From a virus: a stretch of 20,487 bases of DNA. Shown piece by piece: positions 7,631-16,278 of this stretch. A program made the position numbers and the translations under genes. The notes under the pieces are model-generated. The model made no database searches, was not told the origin of the DNA, and was given only the letters and a program-made list of their open reading frames with translations. The DNA lies in the IMG/VR virus record IMGVR_UViG_3300025645_000581, positions 1-20,487 of that record. One strand, written 5' to 3'. Numbering within the stretch: the stretch's first letter is position 1; each line of letters begins with the position of its first letter.

Positions 7631-8121
7631 TGGTAGCTTTAGTACGATTAGCAACCGTTAATGATTGCAATTTGTTAGGCCCAAGGTTACGTGATGCAGA
7701 CAAGGAAGAGTTAAAGATTTCTTGTGGGTTGGGGCCAGTAACGGCCCTGACTAAATCACTTAATGATTCAGATGCAGCTTATGTAGCTGTTGATGGAGAG
7801 GGAGTTCCTATACTTATGTTTGGGGTAGTCAAATTTACTATGCTGAGTTTTGGTGTAGGGAATGTAAACCAGGATTTTATAGGTGTGCCTTGGATGTTGG
7901 GCGGTAAAGGAATATATCAACACACTAGACAACTTAAATCTGAGTGTAAGGAATGGCTTGATGTAGTCCATAAAGACTACGACCTGTTATTTAATTATGT
8001 CCATGCAGAGAATCCAAAAGCTATACGCTGGCTTCAATGGATGGGCTTCACTATGGTACGCCTAGTACCCGAATATGGGGTGGGCAAAAAGCCATTCTAT
8101 GAATTTATAAAGGTGAAATGA
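7630..8121 (+). CDS. T7 gp13-like protein with acetyltransferase (GNAT) fold
   Basis: 163 residues. The C-terminal half aligns by eye with T7 gp13 (internal virion protein A): a PWML segment near residue 87, a basic helix ending KEWLD near 111, then LLFNYVHAENPKAIRWLQWM and GF at 119-140, which is the N-terminal end of a typical GNAT motif B (Asn, Ala, aromatic, GF). Similar proteins are annotated as N-acetyltransferases in many podoviruses. In T7 gp13 is needed for proper virion assembly rather than known to acetylate anything, so enzymatic activity here is unproven, and the acetyl-CoA pyrophosphate loop (Q/RxxGxG/A) is not obvious. It is coupled to tail tube B by TAATG, with AGGAAG at 7618-7623. 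An assembly role is more likely than a free enzyme. Confidence 0.8.
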   Translation: MVALVRLATVNDCNLLGPRLRDADKEELKISCGLGPVTALTKSLNDSDAAYVAVDGEGVPILMFGVVKFTMLSFGVGNVNQDFIGVPWMLGGKGIYQHTRQLKSECKEWLDVVHKDYDLLFNYVHAENPKAIRWLQWMGFTMVRLVPEYGVGKKPFYEFIKVK

Positions 8122-8122
8122 A

Positions 8123-8620
8123 ATGTGCAACCCCATGATGCTGGCAACAGCAGGGAAAGTAGTTGGACATATGGAAAAGCAAGCTGCTGCTGACGCTCAG
8201 AACAAAGCAGTTCGTGACAATCTCATGCAGCAATACACGCAAGAATCCATAGCAACGCTACAAGAACGTACTGCGGCCTCTGACAAACTCTTTCAAGACA
8301 CTATAAAAGCTAGGGAAGCGCAAGCTGACTATGCAGCTTCTGTAGAAGGTATGGGAGGTTCAATTGTAGGAAGGATTATTCGGGATAAGCAAGCTGTAGA
8401 AGCCCGTAACAAGCTAAACATAAATACCAACTTTGATAATAAAATCCAACAACGTCAGTACGAGTTAGAGGGCTTGCGAGTCCAAGCTGACGGACGTGGA
8501 AAGAAAGGCCCAAGCCTATTGGCTACTGGGTTAGGAATTGCTAACGACTACTACACGATAGGTGATGGTCAGTATTCAACTAATACAACTCAACCATCAT
8601 CAGATTACACACAATATTAA
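8123..8620 (+). CDS. Internal virion protein, T7 gp14-like
   Basis: 165 residues (T7 gp14 about 196). It begins MCNPMMLATAGKVV, matching the MC...AI...G beginning of gp14. It continues as a long Ala/Gln/Glu helical region (about 15-115) with QERTAASDKLFQ and GSIVGRIIRDKQAVEARNKL, and ends with a short GPSLLATGLGIANDYYT hydrophobic patch and a polar tail. In T7, gp14 is ejected first and forms the pore in the outer membrane. This role is inferred from position (between the gp13- and gp15-like genes) and general resemblance. AAAGGTG at 8109-8115 lies about 7 nt before the ATG, and the gene starts one base after the previous stop. Confidence 0.82.
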   Translation: MCNPMMLATAGKVVGHMEKQAAADAQNKAVRDNLMQQYTQESIATLQERTAASDKLFQDTIKAREAQADYAASVEGMGGSIVGRIIRDKQAVEARNKLNINTNFDNKIQQRQYELEGLRVQADGRGKKGPSLLATGLGIANDYYTIGDGQYSTNTTQPSSDYTQY

Positions 8621-8631
8621 GGAATATTAAA

Positions 8632-10437
8632 ATGGCGACTAACTCTGGCATCGAGGTGACAGCACTACGCCCTGCGGCACAGTCGGGGGACTTCTACGTC
8701 CGTCCTGACCAAACACCTTCTGGCATAGAAGAGGGTCTTGCGAGACTTGCGAATACTAAAAGTAAACAACAGAAGATTGAAGATAAAGCAACTGCTGAAA
8801 ACCTACACATTTCAGATTCCCTTAACAACGCTGATAGCATACATGACTTTAGTGCTTACACGCAGGAATCTCCGGGCGTAATAGCGCACCTAAAAGAACT
8901 GCGTGGAAAGTCATTTGCAAACAAATGGCGAATGGAAAGTGAAGATGCTTATAACAAATGGCGAATGGAATCAAATGAAACGGGAACGGACTTTCCTACA
9001 TTCATGGCTGAACGTAAAACCCAGTTAGCTGACGTTTTACAAGGTGACCGTTTTATGACCTCTGGTGCTTTAGGTGTCATAAATGAAACCGAATATGGCA
9101 TGAGGGCAAAGCATCGTTCATTCCTTGATACCCGTATGAGGGCTGAAACAAAGTCTCAGATGGGACAAAGCATAGACTCTGACATGGCTAGTATCAATGC
9201 TGGCACTATGACCATTCAACAGGTGGCTGATAATACAGAAGATATGATTCTTACAGCCCACGCCACTGGTGGAATGACTAAGGGTGAAGGTAGCAAGATG
9301 GTGTTTGACCACGCCATTACAAAGTATGTCAGTACACAAGATGAAAACTATCTGTTATTAGCAAGGTTATCTAGGTTTGCTACTGGTGGAGGCAAGGCTA
9401 TAAACACTAATGCTGAATCTGTTATTCAACAGGCGACAGACAAAGTGGTTGCTAGAAGAGAAGCTGTTCAACGTGGATTAGCTGTTGATGCTAAAAATGC
9501 CAAGGATAAAGCAGTCCAAGATAGTTGGAATGATGCTAACGACTTTTTTTACCAGAACCCACATAAAGAACTTCCAACAGAAATGATATACGCTTTAACG
9601 AGCAATGGTATTTCTATGGTAACCATCACTGGTGTTCAGGATGCTTTTCAAAAGAATGCTGAAGTTGGTACTGAAAAGCTAAATCACCATACTAATTATT
9701 ACAATGCTGTTTTAGCTGACATAAAGAATAGTGCATATAACCCAGAAGGTAACATGGTTACTAACGCTAAAATCTTTAAGATGGTGTCAGAGGATAAAAT
9801 ACATCCTGATGATGCAGCAAGTTTAATTAATTCTTTAGACCAATCAAACAAAGTCACACCTATTTTAAAACAACCTATTGTCAAAGACTTCAAAGGTGAC
9901 ATTACTCGCGCACTTGAACAGTCCACGATGTATAAATCTAAAACCAATGCTGATGCAGTAGCTCAGTTAGGTAGAAGTTTTGATGCAGCAATGTCTAGGA
10001 TAATCCAGCACCACTACAATACAACAGGTAATAAGCCAACAACTGCTGAGTTGTCTTCCTATAACCTTCAAGCTGAAACCGAAATCAATCAAGAAAAAGA
10101 AATTGTAAAGGCTCAAGTATTGGCACATCAAGAGTTTGTTGCTGGTGTCGCAAAGGTCGCAGGGTTATCTGAAAAAACTAATGAACTTACATCTGCTAAC
10201 GCTAGTTTAGACAACATCAATTCAGTGTTTGAATCTGGTGATAAAGGTCGTGAATTAAAACGATTGATTGATGAAGACCCATTACAACTAGATACTTATG
10301 AAGGTGAGCAGATGCAAGTCTGGCAGATTTTAGACCTTCAGCTAAAAGCATTAAATGATGGGTTTGGCAACATGGGTGGTACAGGTGCTTTCGCAACTTA
10401 CTTTGAAAATAATAAAGAAATCTGGGAGAACAGGTAA
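8632..10437 (+). CDS. Internal virion protein, T7 gp15-like
   Basis: 601 residues (T7 gp15 about 747), almost entirely polar and helical, with no membrane segment. The N-terminal stretch (VTALRPAAQSGDFYVRP then LARLANTKSKQQKIEDKATA) is typical of podovirus gp15 homologues. Residues 97-114 hold a perfect short duplication, NKWRMES repeated after four residues. In T7, gp15 forms the periplasmic tunnel segment together with gp16 and is ejected with the genome. TAAGG around 8619-8624 precedes the ATG. The gene overlaps the following gp16-like gene by one base (TAATG). The family is assigned mainly by position, length and composition. Confidence 0.85.
   Translation: MATNSGIEVTALRPAAQSGDFYVRPDQTPSGIEEGLARLANTKSKQQKIEDKATAENLHISDSLNNADSIHDFSAYTQESPGVIAHLKELRGKSFANKWRMESEDAYNKWRMESNETGTDFPTFMAERKTQLADVLQGDRFMTSGALGVINETEYGMRAKHRSFLDTRMRAETKSQMGQSIDSDMASINAGTMTIQQVADNTEDMILTAHATGGMTKGEGSKMVFDHAITKYVSTQDENYLLLARLSRFATGGGKAINTNAESVIQQATDKVVARREAVQRGLAVDAKNAKDKAVQDSWNDANDFFYQNPHKELPTEMIYALTSNGISMVTITGVQDAFQKNAEVGTEKLNHHTNYYNAVLADIKNSAYNPEGNMVTNAKIFKMVSEDKIHPDDAASLINSLDQSNKVTPILKQPIVKDFKGDITRALEQSTMYKSKTNADAVAQLGRSFDAAMSRIIQHHYNTTGNKPTTAELSSYNLQAETEINQEKEIVKAQVLAHQEFVAGVAKVAGLSEKTNELTSANASLDNINSVFESGDKGRELKRLIDEDPLQLDTYEGEQMQVWQILDLQLKALNDGFGNMGGTGAFATYFENNKEIWENR
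8920..8970 (+). repeat. Perfect 18-nt direct repeat inside the gp15-like gene
   Basis: AACAAATGGCGAATGGAA occurs at 8920-8937 and again at 8953-8970, 33 nt (11 codons) apart, in frame. At the protein level NKWRMES is duplicated at residues 97-103 and 108-114, with the last Ser encoded by different codons (AGT, TCA). It looks like a small in-frame tandem duplication whose spacer has since diverged. Confidence 0.9.
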
Positions 10438-13400
10438 TGGCTGATACTGATACTCAAGGTCCTGGATTTACTGCGGCTGGCCTTTCTCCAGCAGGGCATA
10501 CTGCGGTTAAACCTGAAATTATAACTGGATTTAGTAGCGCATCTTTAGCCCCCAAGACGGAAGATGATTGGCTTCAAGACGAGTCGTTCATAGCAGATGC
10601 CAGAACCCTTGCCCCTAAGTTAAACATTCAGGGTTTAGGCGTTGATTTAGGTTCAGGTGCTGAAGAATACATGGAGTCACAGCAGGGTACTAACGCCATG
10701 TTTAAGCCTCCTGTAGGCATTGATGAACTACAGGCTGGTATGGCTGCGGCTAATGAAGCTTATGTCGCTCCAGAGTTTTCAGACCAAGAGTATGCTGAAG
10801 GTGCTATGCAAGCCATAGGACAAATTCAGTGGAACCTTCCTGACCTTGGTTTTGTAGCTATGGGTATTGAAGAGTGGAGTGATGACGAGCAAATGGCTTT
10901 GATTCGCACAATGGAACGATATGATGCAATGCCTCTTGAGTTACGCCACTTTGGTAGAGCAGCTAAAGGTATTGCCACTGACATTTCTACTTATGCTGGA
11001 TTTGGTCTTTTTGCCCAAGCCGCCAAAGGTCTTGTTCTAAAGGGAGGTGCTACAGCACTACTTAAAAGTCTCATGTCCAAAAAAGCATTAGGTGCTGGCG
11101 TAGTCGCTGGTGCAGAGGGTGCTGTTTATGGAGGTGCTGATAATGTCGGTAGACAGGTTATTGATAACAAGGGTGATTTATCTAAGGTAGATACTGGAGA
11201 AGTAGGTCAAGCGTCAGCTATTGGATTAGGTGCTGGTCTTACACTAGGTTTCAGTATTGCTAAACTCTTTTCTCCACCAAAGGTTCGTCAAGAACTTCGG
11301 TCAAATGAGTCTCCTCAACTAAGCACTACAGAAAGTCTTTTACCTGAAGGTGATGGGCCAGTTGATTTAGATGATATGGTTGATGTAGACACACCTAGAA
11401 TAGACGCACCTGAAGAAGTTCCTAACGCTGCTAAAGACGATGGTTCTCTTGAGGGTGAGTTACTTGATGACCCTAATTTTCGTGACTACGAAGCTCCTAA
11501 CACAGATGTTTCTACTGTAGTAAGACCCCGTGATGGTGAAACAGATTCATTAAACAATGGCGAAAGCTATGGTCAAGCTAATGACGGTGAGAACTTTTCA
11601 CACCTGTATGATGGTGAACCTACCTTTAACGTAGATAGACTAGAAACAGTTGATGATGTTAAGGGTTTTATAAACGCTTCGTCTGACCACTGGGAAAAAG
11701 TACGTGTACGTGATGCTGACATGAATGGCCCTGATGGTGTCGAAACTTTGGAGTCAGCCCGTGCTAAAGCTGATGAAGAAGGAAGACTCACAATGGAGCA
11801 GACGGGCGGTGACCTGTCTGAAATTCTTGAGCAGTATAAAGATGACCACGTTGAACTACAGAGAATAAGGCATAGAGCGCAAAAGATGCGTCAAATTAAC
11901 CTTACTGTAGGTGAAAGGGTGTGGACGTTAGCACAGAAGCACCAAGACACAGGTCAGGGTCTGTCATACGCTGAAGCTGCTGAGTTCGTAGAAATGGCAG
12001 GTTTGTTTGCTAACACTATGGAACTGACTAAGTTAGCTTCAAGGGAATTTTCCCGTGGTCTTGGTAACTACCGCATGATTATGAAAGGCGACCCAGATTT
12101 AGTAGCTGGTCTAATGAGTGGCAAAGCTAGTGGGGATGTAGACTCACTGGCTAAAACAATACTGTCTATGGCTAAAGCTGGTTCAGGTAAGGTAGGAATG
12201 GCTGACCTCAAGGCTATGAAGAAAGCTACAGACAAGCTTAATGACCCTACATTCTTGAGTGAGTTAATCAGATTCCGTTCTGCAATGATGCTATCTGGCC
12301 CTTCAACTATTGAAGCGGCTGCTTTATCTAACATGTCTAAACTTTGGACTGAACCATTTGTTGAATGGTGGGGTCATTTAGGACGTGGTGCTGAGAAAGC
12401 TAGAGGAAGAAAAAGAGCATGGGCGCAGTACGCTGGTAATAGGCGTTACTTCAGGTCTTCTTGGGGCCAAGCAATGAAAGCTTGGAAGAACGGTCAACAC
12501 ATTACTGACCCCTTTGTCACTAAAGTTGAAGACCAAAGAGATAGCGCATTGGCAAACATGAGTTTTGTTAGGCGTAACCTTTGGGAGCGTGGTGTACACC
12601 AAGCGCATTTAGCCTTGCTATTTTTAGATGAAGGTATAAAAGCTAACCGTTCTCGCGCTCTTATCTATTCAGACACTGTTGTCGAATATATGGACAGCAA
12701 GCTTGCACCGTCTGAGCCGGGCACTGGTGTTGTTGTACGAGATAGTAACATCCAACCTAAAGGTGACGAGTTTGAAGCACTTCTTGCTAAAAACATGAAC
12801 GCTAAGATTGATGTCAACGGAAGAGTAAGTGATTCAGAAATCTTACGTGAAATACGTGAGACAACATACACTGCTGATTTGGAGGGTAAGCTAGGTAAGT
12901 TAATAAATGACTTTGCCAACTTGGGTGGTGGATATGGAAGATTGATAGTCGTGCCTTTTATACGCGCACCTATTAACATTGTATCTGAATCTATGATGTA
13001 CATGCCTTTTACTAAAGGCATTTCTGCTAAACAGAAGAACATACTAAAGGAAGGTTCCCCTGTTGCGAAAGCTAAACTAAAGGCGCGCAAGCAAATAGGC
13101 TTGTTAGCTATTAGTGGAATGATGTATGCAGCACATGAAGACTTAATGACCGGTAGTGGCCCCTCTGACTTTAAACAAAGAGAACTTTGGAAAGCGATGG
13201 GTTATGAACCTAACTCTATACGCGTTGGTGACCAGTGGGTTAGCTATTCAAAGCTAGGCCCAGTTGGATTGTTAATGGGTTTAAGTGCAGACCTTGTGTG
13301 GATGATGAAGAAAGACTTATCAAATACTAACTTAGAAGACCATATGTTGGAAATTCTTGGTGGACTTACTTATGCTGTTACTAACAACATACTTAATAAA

Positions 13401-14102
13401 GCTTACTTCTCTTCTTTGCAAAAGATTCTTGATGGTTTTAATGACCCAGACAAGTTTACCACTATCATTGAAAACTGGTTTGTAGCATTCACACCTAACG
13501 TATTATCTCAAATGAACTCAGATGAAAATGTACGTGAAGCTAGTTCATTCATGGAAAAGGTACAGCGCAGACTTCCTGTGTTGTCTGAGAAGTTGGGAAA
13601 GCAATATGACTTATATGGGCGTGAAATCACTAAACCTAGTTATGATATTCCAGTATATGGATTCATGTTTCGGAACCGTAAGGTAGTAAGTGACCCTGTT
13701 GCAGAACAAGTTTACAAATTATCAAATGGTCTTGATAGAGCAATCATACAGAAAGTTGGGTATGAGTTAGGTAGTACAAACGTGGACTTTAGAGATGTCT
13801 ATGACTTTGGAGAAACTGAATCAGTCTATGCTAAGTACAACCGAATGGTTGGTGAAATGCGTGACCCATATACAGGTAGAACCATGCATCAAGAGATAGC
13901 TGAGTTAATAAAAAGTATGGACTACAAAATGGCTCCACACTCTACTTTAGGTGACATTACTCCACCAAAAGTTAAGATGATTCAGACAATAGTCAACGGC
14001 TACCGCCTAATGGCTAGAGAAGCGTTAGAGAATAAATCTCCAGCATTCAGGCAAAATCGCCTGGATAGAGAATCTCGTATAGACGATATTTTTAAAATGT
14101 AA
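10437..14102 (+). CDS. Large internal virion / ejection protein, T7 gp16-like
   Basis: 1221 residues (T7 gp16 about 1318), the largest gene here, in the gp16 position. In T7 this protein forms the inner-membrane part of the ejection channel and pulls in the genome start. Visible regions: a polar N-terminus (1-170); three Gly/Ala-rich hydrophobic stretches at about 187-213, 217-232 and 259-277; a long acidic, probably disordered region at about 285-420; a helical middle; and a conserved C-terminal part with VPFIRAPINIVSESMMYMPF at 839-858, a hydrophobic helix near 885-900 and SKLGPVGLLMGLSADLVWMM near 938. No lytic transglycosylase signature (ES...G.MQ) is visible at the N-terminus, unlike T7 gp16. 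GGGAG at 10424-10428 and a TAATG overlap set the start. A terminator follows 6 nt after the stop. Confidence 0.86.
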   Translation: MADTDTQGPGFTAAGLSPAGHTAVKPEIITGFSSASLAPKTEDDWLQDESFIADARTLAPKLNIQGLGVDLGSGAEEYMESQQGTNAMFKPPVGIDELQAGMAAANEAYVAPEFSDQEYAEGAMQAIGQIQWNLPDLGFVAMGIEEWSDDEQMALIRTMERYDAMPLELRHFGRAAKGIATDISTYAGFGLFAQAAKGLVLKGGATALLKSLMSKKALGAGVVAGAEGAVYGGADNVGRQVIDNKGDLSKVDTGEVGQASAIGLGAGLTLGFSIAKLFSPPKVRQELRSNESPQLSTTESLLPEGDGPVDLDDMVDVDTPRIDAPEEVPNAAKDDGSLEGELLDDPNFRDYEAPNTDVSTVVRPRDGETDSLNNGESYGQANDGENFSHLYDGEPTFNVDRLETVDDVKGFINASSDHWEKVRVRDADMNGPDGVETLESARAKADEEGRLTMEQTGGDLSEILEQYKDDHVELQRIRHRAQKMRQINLTVGERVWTLAQKHQDTGQGLSYAEAAEFVEMAGLFANTMELTKLASREFSRGLGNYRMIMKGDPDLVAGLMSGKASGDVDSLAKTILSMAKAGSGKVGMADLKAMKKATDKLNDPTFLSELIRFRSAMMLSGPSTIEAAALSNMSKLWTEPFVEWWGHLGRGAEKARGRKRAWAQYAGNRRYFRSSWGQAMKAWKNGQHITDPFVTKVEDQRDSALANMSFVRRNLWERGVHQAHLALLFLDEGIKANRSRALIYSDTVVEYMDSKLAPSEPGTGVVVRDSNIQPKGDEFEALLAKNMNAKIDVNGRVSDSEILREIRETTYTADLEGKLGKLINDFANLGGGYGRLIVVPFIRAPINIVSESMMYMPFTKGISAKQKNILKEGSPVAKAKLKARKQIGLLAISGMMYAAHEDLMTGSGPSDFKQRELWKAMGYEPNSIRVGDQWVSYSKLGPVGLLMGLSADLVWMMKKDLSNTNLEDHMLEILGGLTYAVTNNILNKAYFSSLQKILDGFNDPDKFTTIIENWFVAFTPNVLSQMNSDENVREASSFMEKVQRRLPVLSEKLGKQYDLYGREITKPSYDIPVYGFMFRNRKVVSDPVAEQVYKLSNGLDRAIIQKVGYELGSTNVDFRDVYDFGETESVYAKYNRMVGEMRDPYTGRTMHQEIAELIKSMDYKMAPHSTLGDITPPKVKMIQTIVNGYRLMAREALENKSPAFRQNRLDRESRIDDIFKM

Positions 14103-14108
14103 CCTCAC

Positions 14109-14135
14109 AAGCCCCTCAGTCGAGGGGTTTCTTTT
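14109..14135 (+). terminator. Rho-independent terminator after the gp16-like gene
   Basis: Stem CCCCTC / GAGGGG with an AGTC loop (14112-14127), extendable by a G-T and two A-T pairs to 9 bp, and followed by TTTCTTTT. It lies in the 65-nt gap between the ejection-protein gene and the fibre gene, dividing the structural operon into two parts. Confidence 0.85.
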
Positions 14136-14167
14136 ACCCCCCCTTATTTAAAACATAGAGAATTAAC

Positions 14168-16276
14168 ATGGCCTTATCCTTTGTGACATACACGGGTGAC
14201 GGTAGCAACAGAATATTTAACGTCACATTCCAATACTTGCTACAAGCAAACGTATACGTGAAAGTTAATAATGTTGCCGTTACTTACACATGGCTAGACT
14301 CCAGTAGAGTTCAGCTAACAACAGCACCTGATGTTGGTGCATTTGTAGAAGTGCGTAGAGTATCAAACAGAACTGCGCGCGCTGTAGATTTCCAAGATGG
14401 TGCAGTTCTAACTGAGGCAGCACTTGATGCTGACAGTAACCAGCTATTTGAAATGGCACAAGAAGCGTTTGACTCTTCAGACACTACAATCCAACTAGAT
14501 TACAACAACACCTTTAATGCTGGTAACAAGCAAATTAAGAGTGTTGCTAACCCCACAGATGCACAAGATGCTGTGACTAAAGTGTGGGCAGAGACTGCTC
14601 AGTCCTCACAGCTTGCCCTTGCAGATGCAGCAGCAGCCGCAGCACTGGTATCACAGAACGCTGCATTGGTTAGTGAGGATGCCTCAGAAGCATCTAAGGT
14701 AATCTCTACAGCACAAGCTGTTATATCAACTGATAAAGCTGCTGAGTCCCTAGCAAGTGAAGTAATATCCACAGCAAAGGCTGTAATCGCTACAGATAAA
14801 GCAGCTATTGCTACCACTAAAGCTGAAGAAGCTTTGGCTTCACAGAATGCTGCAAGCATCAGTGAGACTAATGCAGCCGCAAGCCTAGATGAATTTGACG
14901 ATAGGTTCTTAGGCTCTTTTGCCACAGCACCCACTGTTGATAATGATAACGATGCTCTAGCAACGGGCACTGTTTACTGGAACAGCACATCATCACGCAT
15001 GTATGCTTGGACAGGTTCAGTATGGGAGACACTAAAGCCCACTAACACTGAGCAAGCCCACATTAATACTGTTGCTGGAATCAGTGCTGATGTTACGGCT
15101 GTAGCAAATGATGCAACAGACATTAGCGCAGTTGCAGCTAAAGCTACTGAGATTGGTTTGCTAGGCACAGCTTCTGCTGTTGCTGACATGGTGATTTTAG
15201 GTACTACTGATGTAGTGGCTGATATGAATACGTTGGCTGCTGTTCAAGCTAATGTGACTACTGTTGCAGATATATCTAGTAACGTAACTACTGTCGCTGG
15301 TATCTCAGCTAACGTAACTACTGTTGCAGACAACACAGCTAACATCAACACCTTAGTTGGTGACATGGCTAGTGTTAACAGCTTTGCTGATAAGTATCGC
15401 GTTCAGGCTGATGCTCCGACTACATCACTAGACTCTGGTGACTTATGGTGGAACACAGCTAACAACGAGTTACGTGCATACAGCACTGGCACTGGAACAT
15501 GGGCAGCTACCGCACCGACAGCCGCTAACCAAGCAGCCATTGATGTTGTTGCTGGTGACATTGTATACATTGAGGACATGGGTCTAATCACTTCCGCAGT
15601 AACTTCAGGTACAGGCAGTAACATTACTGCTGTAGGTGAAAGCATTACTGAAGTGAGAACTGTGGCTGGTGATATAGCTAATGTAGTTATTGTGGCTGGT
15701 GGTATAGCTAATGTGAATGCAGTGGCTGGTAATTCAAGCAACATCAACAGTGCTGTATCTAATGCCTCTAACATTAACAGTGCTGTAGGAAATGAAGGAG
15801 ACATCACATTAGTTGCTGGAAACGCTACTAACATTAACAGTGCTGTGTCTAACTCAAGCAACATTAACAATGCTGTAAGTAACTCAGCAAACATCAATAG
15901 CGTTGTTAGTAATTCTGGCAACATAAACTTAGCTGCTGGTTCAATATCTAATGTTAACCAAGTAGGTAATGCAATATCTAATGTTAACGCAGTGGCTGCT
16001 GCCCTTGCAGACATTAATACATTCTCTGAGCAGTACAAAATCTCTGCGACTGCCCCTGCTGGGCCAAGTGCTGGTGACTTGTGGTATGACGCAACAGCGC
16101 ACGTATTGAAATATTATTCTGGCTCTGTTTGGGAACTAATTTCTGCTGGCATTCAATCTCTTCTAGCTGACACAACGCCACAATTAGGTGGTGCTTTAGA
16201 CGCACAGAACAACAACATGACAAACGTAGGAACCATATCGGGTTCTAACCTACAGCTAGACTTTGGAGGTCTATAA
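14168..16276 (+). CDS. Tail fibre stem protein with T7 gp17-type N-terminus
   Basis: 702 residues. Residues 1-105 (SFVTYTGDGSNRIFNVTFQY, then YVKVNNVAVTYTW and a LTEAALDADSNQLFEMAQEA end) are the T7 gp17 N-terminal domain that attaches fibres to the tail. Residues about 140-240 are an Ala/Ser/Thr-rich coiled-coil shaft. From 241 on the protein alternates three related modules of 45-53 residues (241-293, 404-451, 617-661; core DLWW/DLWY...W) with two arrays of ten-residue repeats of the NINSAVSNAS type (298-403 and 486-616). It ends with LLADTTPQLGGALDAQNNNM and a short GTISGSNLQLDFGGL tail without a receptor-binding or chaperone domain, so tip functions probably come from the next genes. TAGAGAATTAAC before the ATG is a weak ribosome binding site. 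The fibre is expected to be trimeric. Confidence 0.93.
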   Translation: MALSFVTYTGDGSNRIFNVTFQYLLQANVYVKVNNVAVTYTWLDSSRVQLTTAPDVGAFVEVRRVSNRTARAVDFQDGAVLTEAALDADSNQLFEMAQEAFDSSDTTIQLDYNNTFNAGNKQIKSVANPTDAQDAVTKVWAETAQSSQLALADAAAAAALVSQNAALVSEDASEASKVISTAQAVISTDKAAESLASEVISTAKAVIATDKAAIATTKAEEALASQNAASISETNAAASLDEFDDRFLGSFATAPTVDNDNDALATGTVYWNSTSSRMYAWTGSVWETLKPTNTEQAHINTVAGISADVTAVANDATDISAVAAKATEIGLLGTASAVADMVILGTTDVVADMNTLAAVQANVTTVADISSNVTTVAGISANVTTVADNTANINTLVGDMASVNSFADKYRVQADAPTTSLDSGDLWWNTANNELRAYSTGTGTWAATAPTAANQAAIDVVAGDIVYIEDMGLITSAVTSGTGSNITAVGESITEVRTVAGDIANVVIVAGGIANVNAVAGNSSNINSAVSNASNINSAVGNEGDITLVAGNATNINSAVSNSSNINNAVSNSANINSVVSNSGNINLAAGSISNVNQVGNAISNVNAVAAALADINTFSEQYKISATAPAGPSAGDLWYDATAHVLKYYSGSVWELISAGIQSLLADTTPQLGGALDAQNNNMTNVGTISGSNLQLDFGGL
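15059..15376 (+). repeat. Ten-residue repeat array 1 in the fibre gene
   Basis: Degenerate in-frame repeats of 30 nt encoding units such as HINTVAGISA, DVTAVANDAT, NVTTVADISS, NVTTVAGISA and NVTTVADNTA (residues 298-403, with a less regular centre). It lies between the first and second DLWW-type modules. The hydrophobic/polar alternation with Asn at the turn suggests a beta-structured shaft. Confidence 0.8.
15623..16015 (+). repeat. Ten-residue repeat array 2 in the fibre gene
   Basis: About thirteen consecutive 30-nt units encoding ten-residue repeats (residues 486-616), for example NINSAVSNAS, NINSAVGNEG, NINSAVSNSS, NINNAVSNSA and NINSVVSNSG. DNA identity is high between several units (AACATTAACAGTGCTGT recurs), which makes length change by slippage or recombination plausible. 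It lies between the second and third DLWW-type modules. Confidence 0.88.
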
Positions 16277-16278
16277 AC

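Noticed and set aside
15623-16015. Regular 30-nt repeats that could be mistaken for a CRISPR-like or satellite array
   Set aside because: No spacers, units are in frame, degenerate at codon level and encode a continuous fibre shaft.
15403-16038. Long open frame on the minus strand (211 codons) under the fibre repeats
   Set aside because: It is the mirror of the low-complexity repeat arrays; its Leu/Ala/Thr-rich product is itself repetitive, it has no family resemblance, and the + strand gene is certain.
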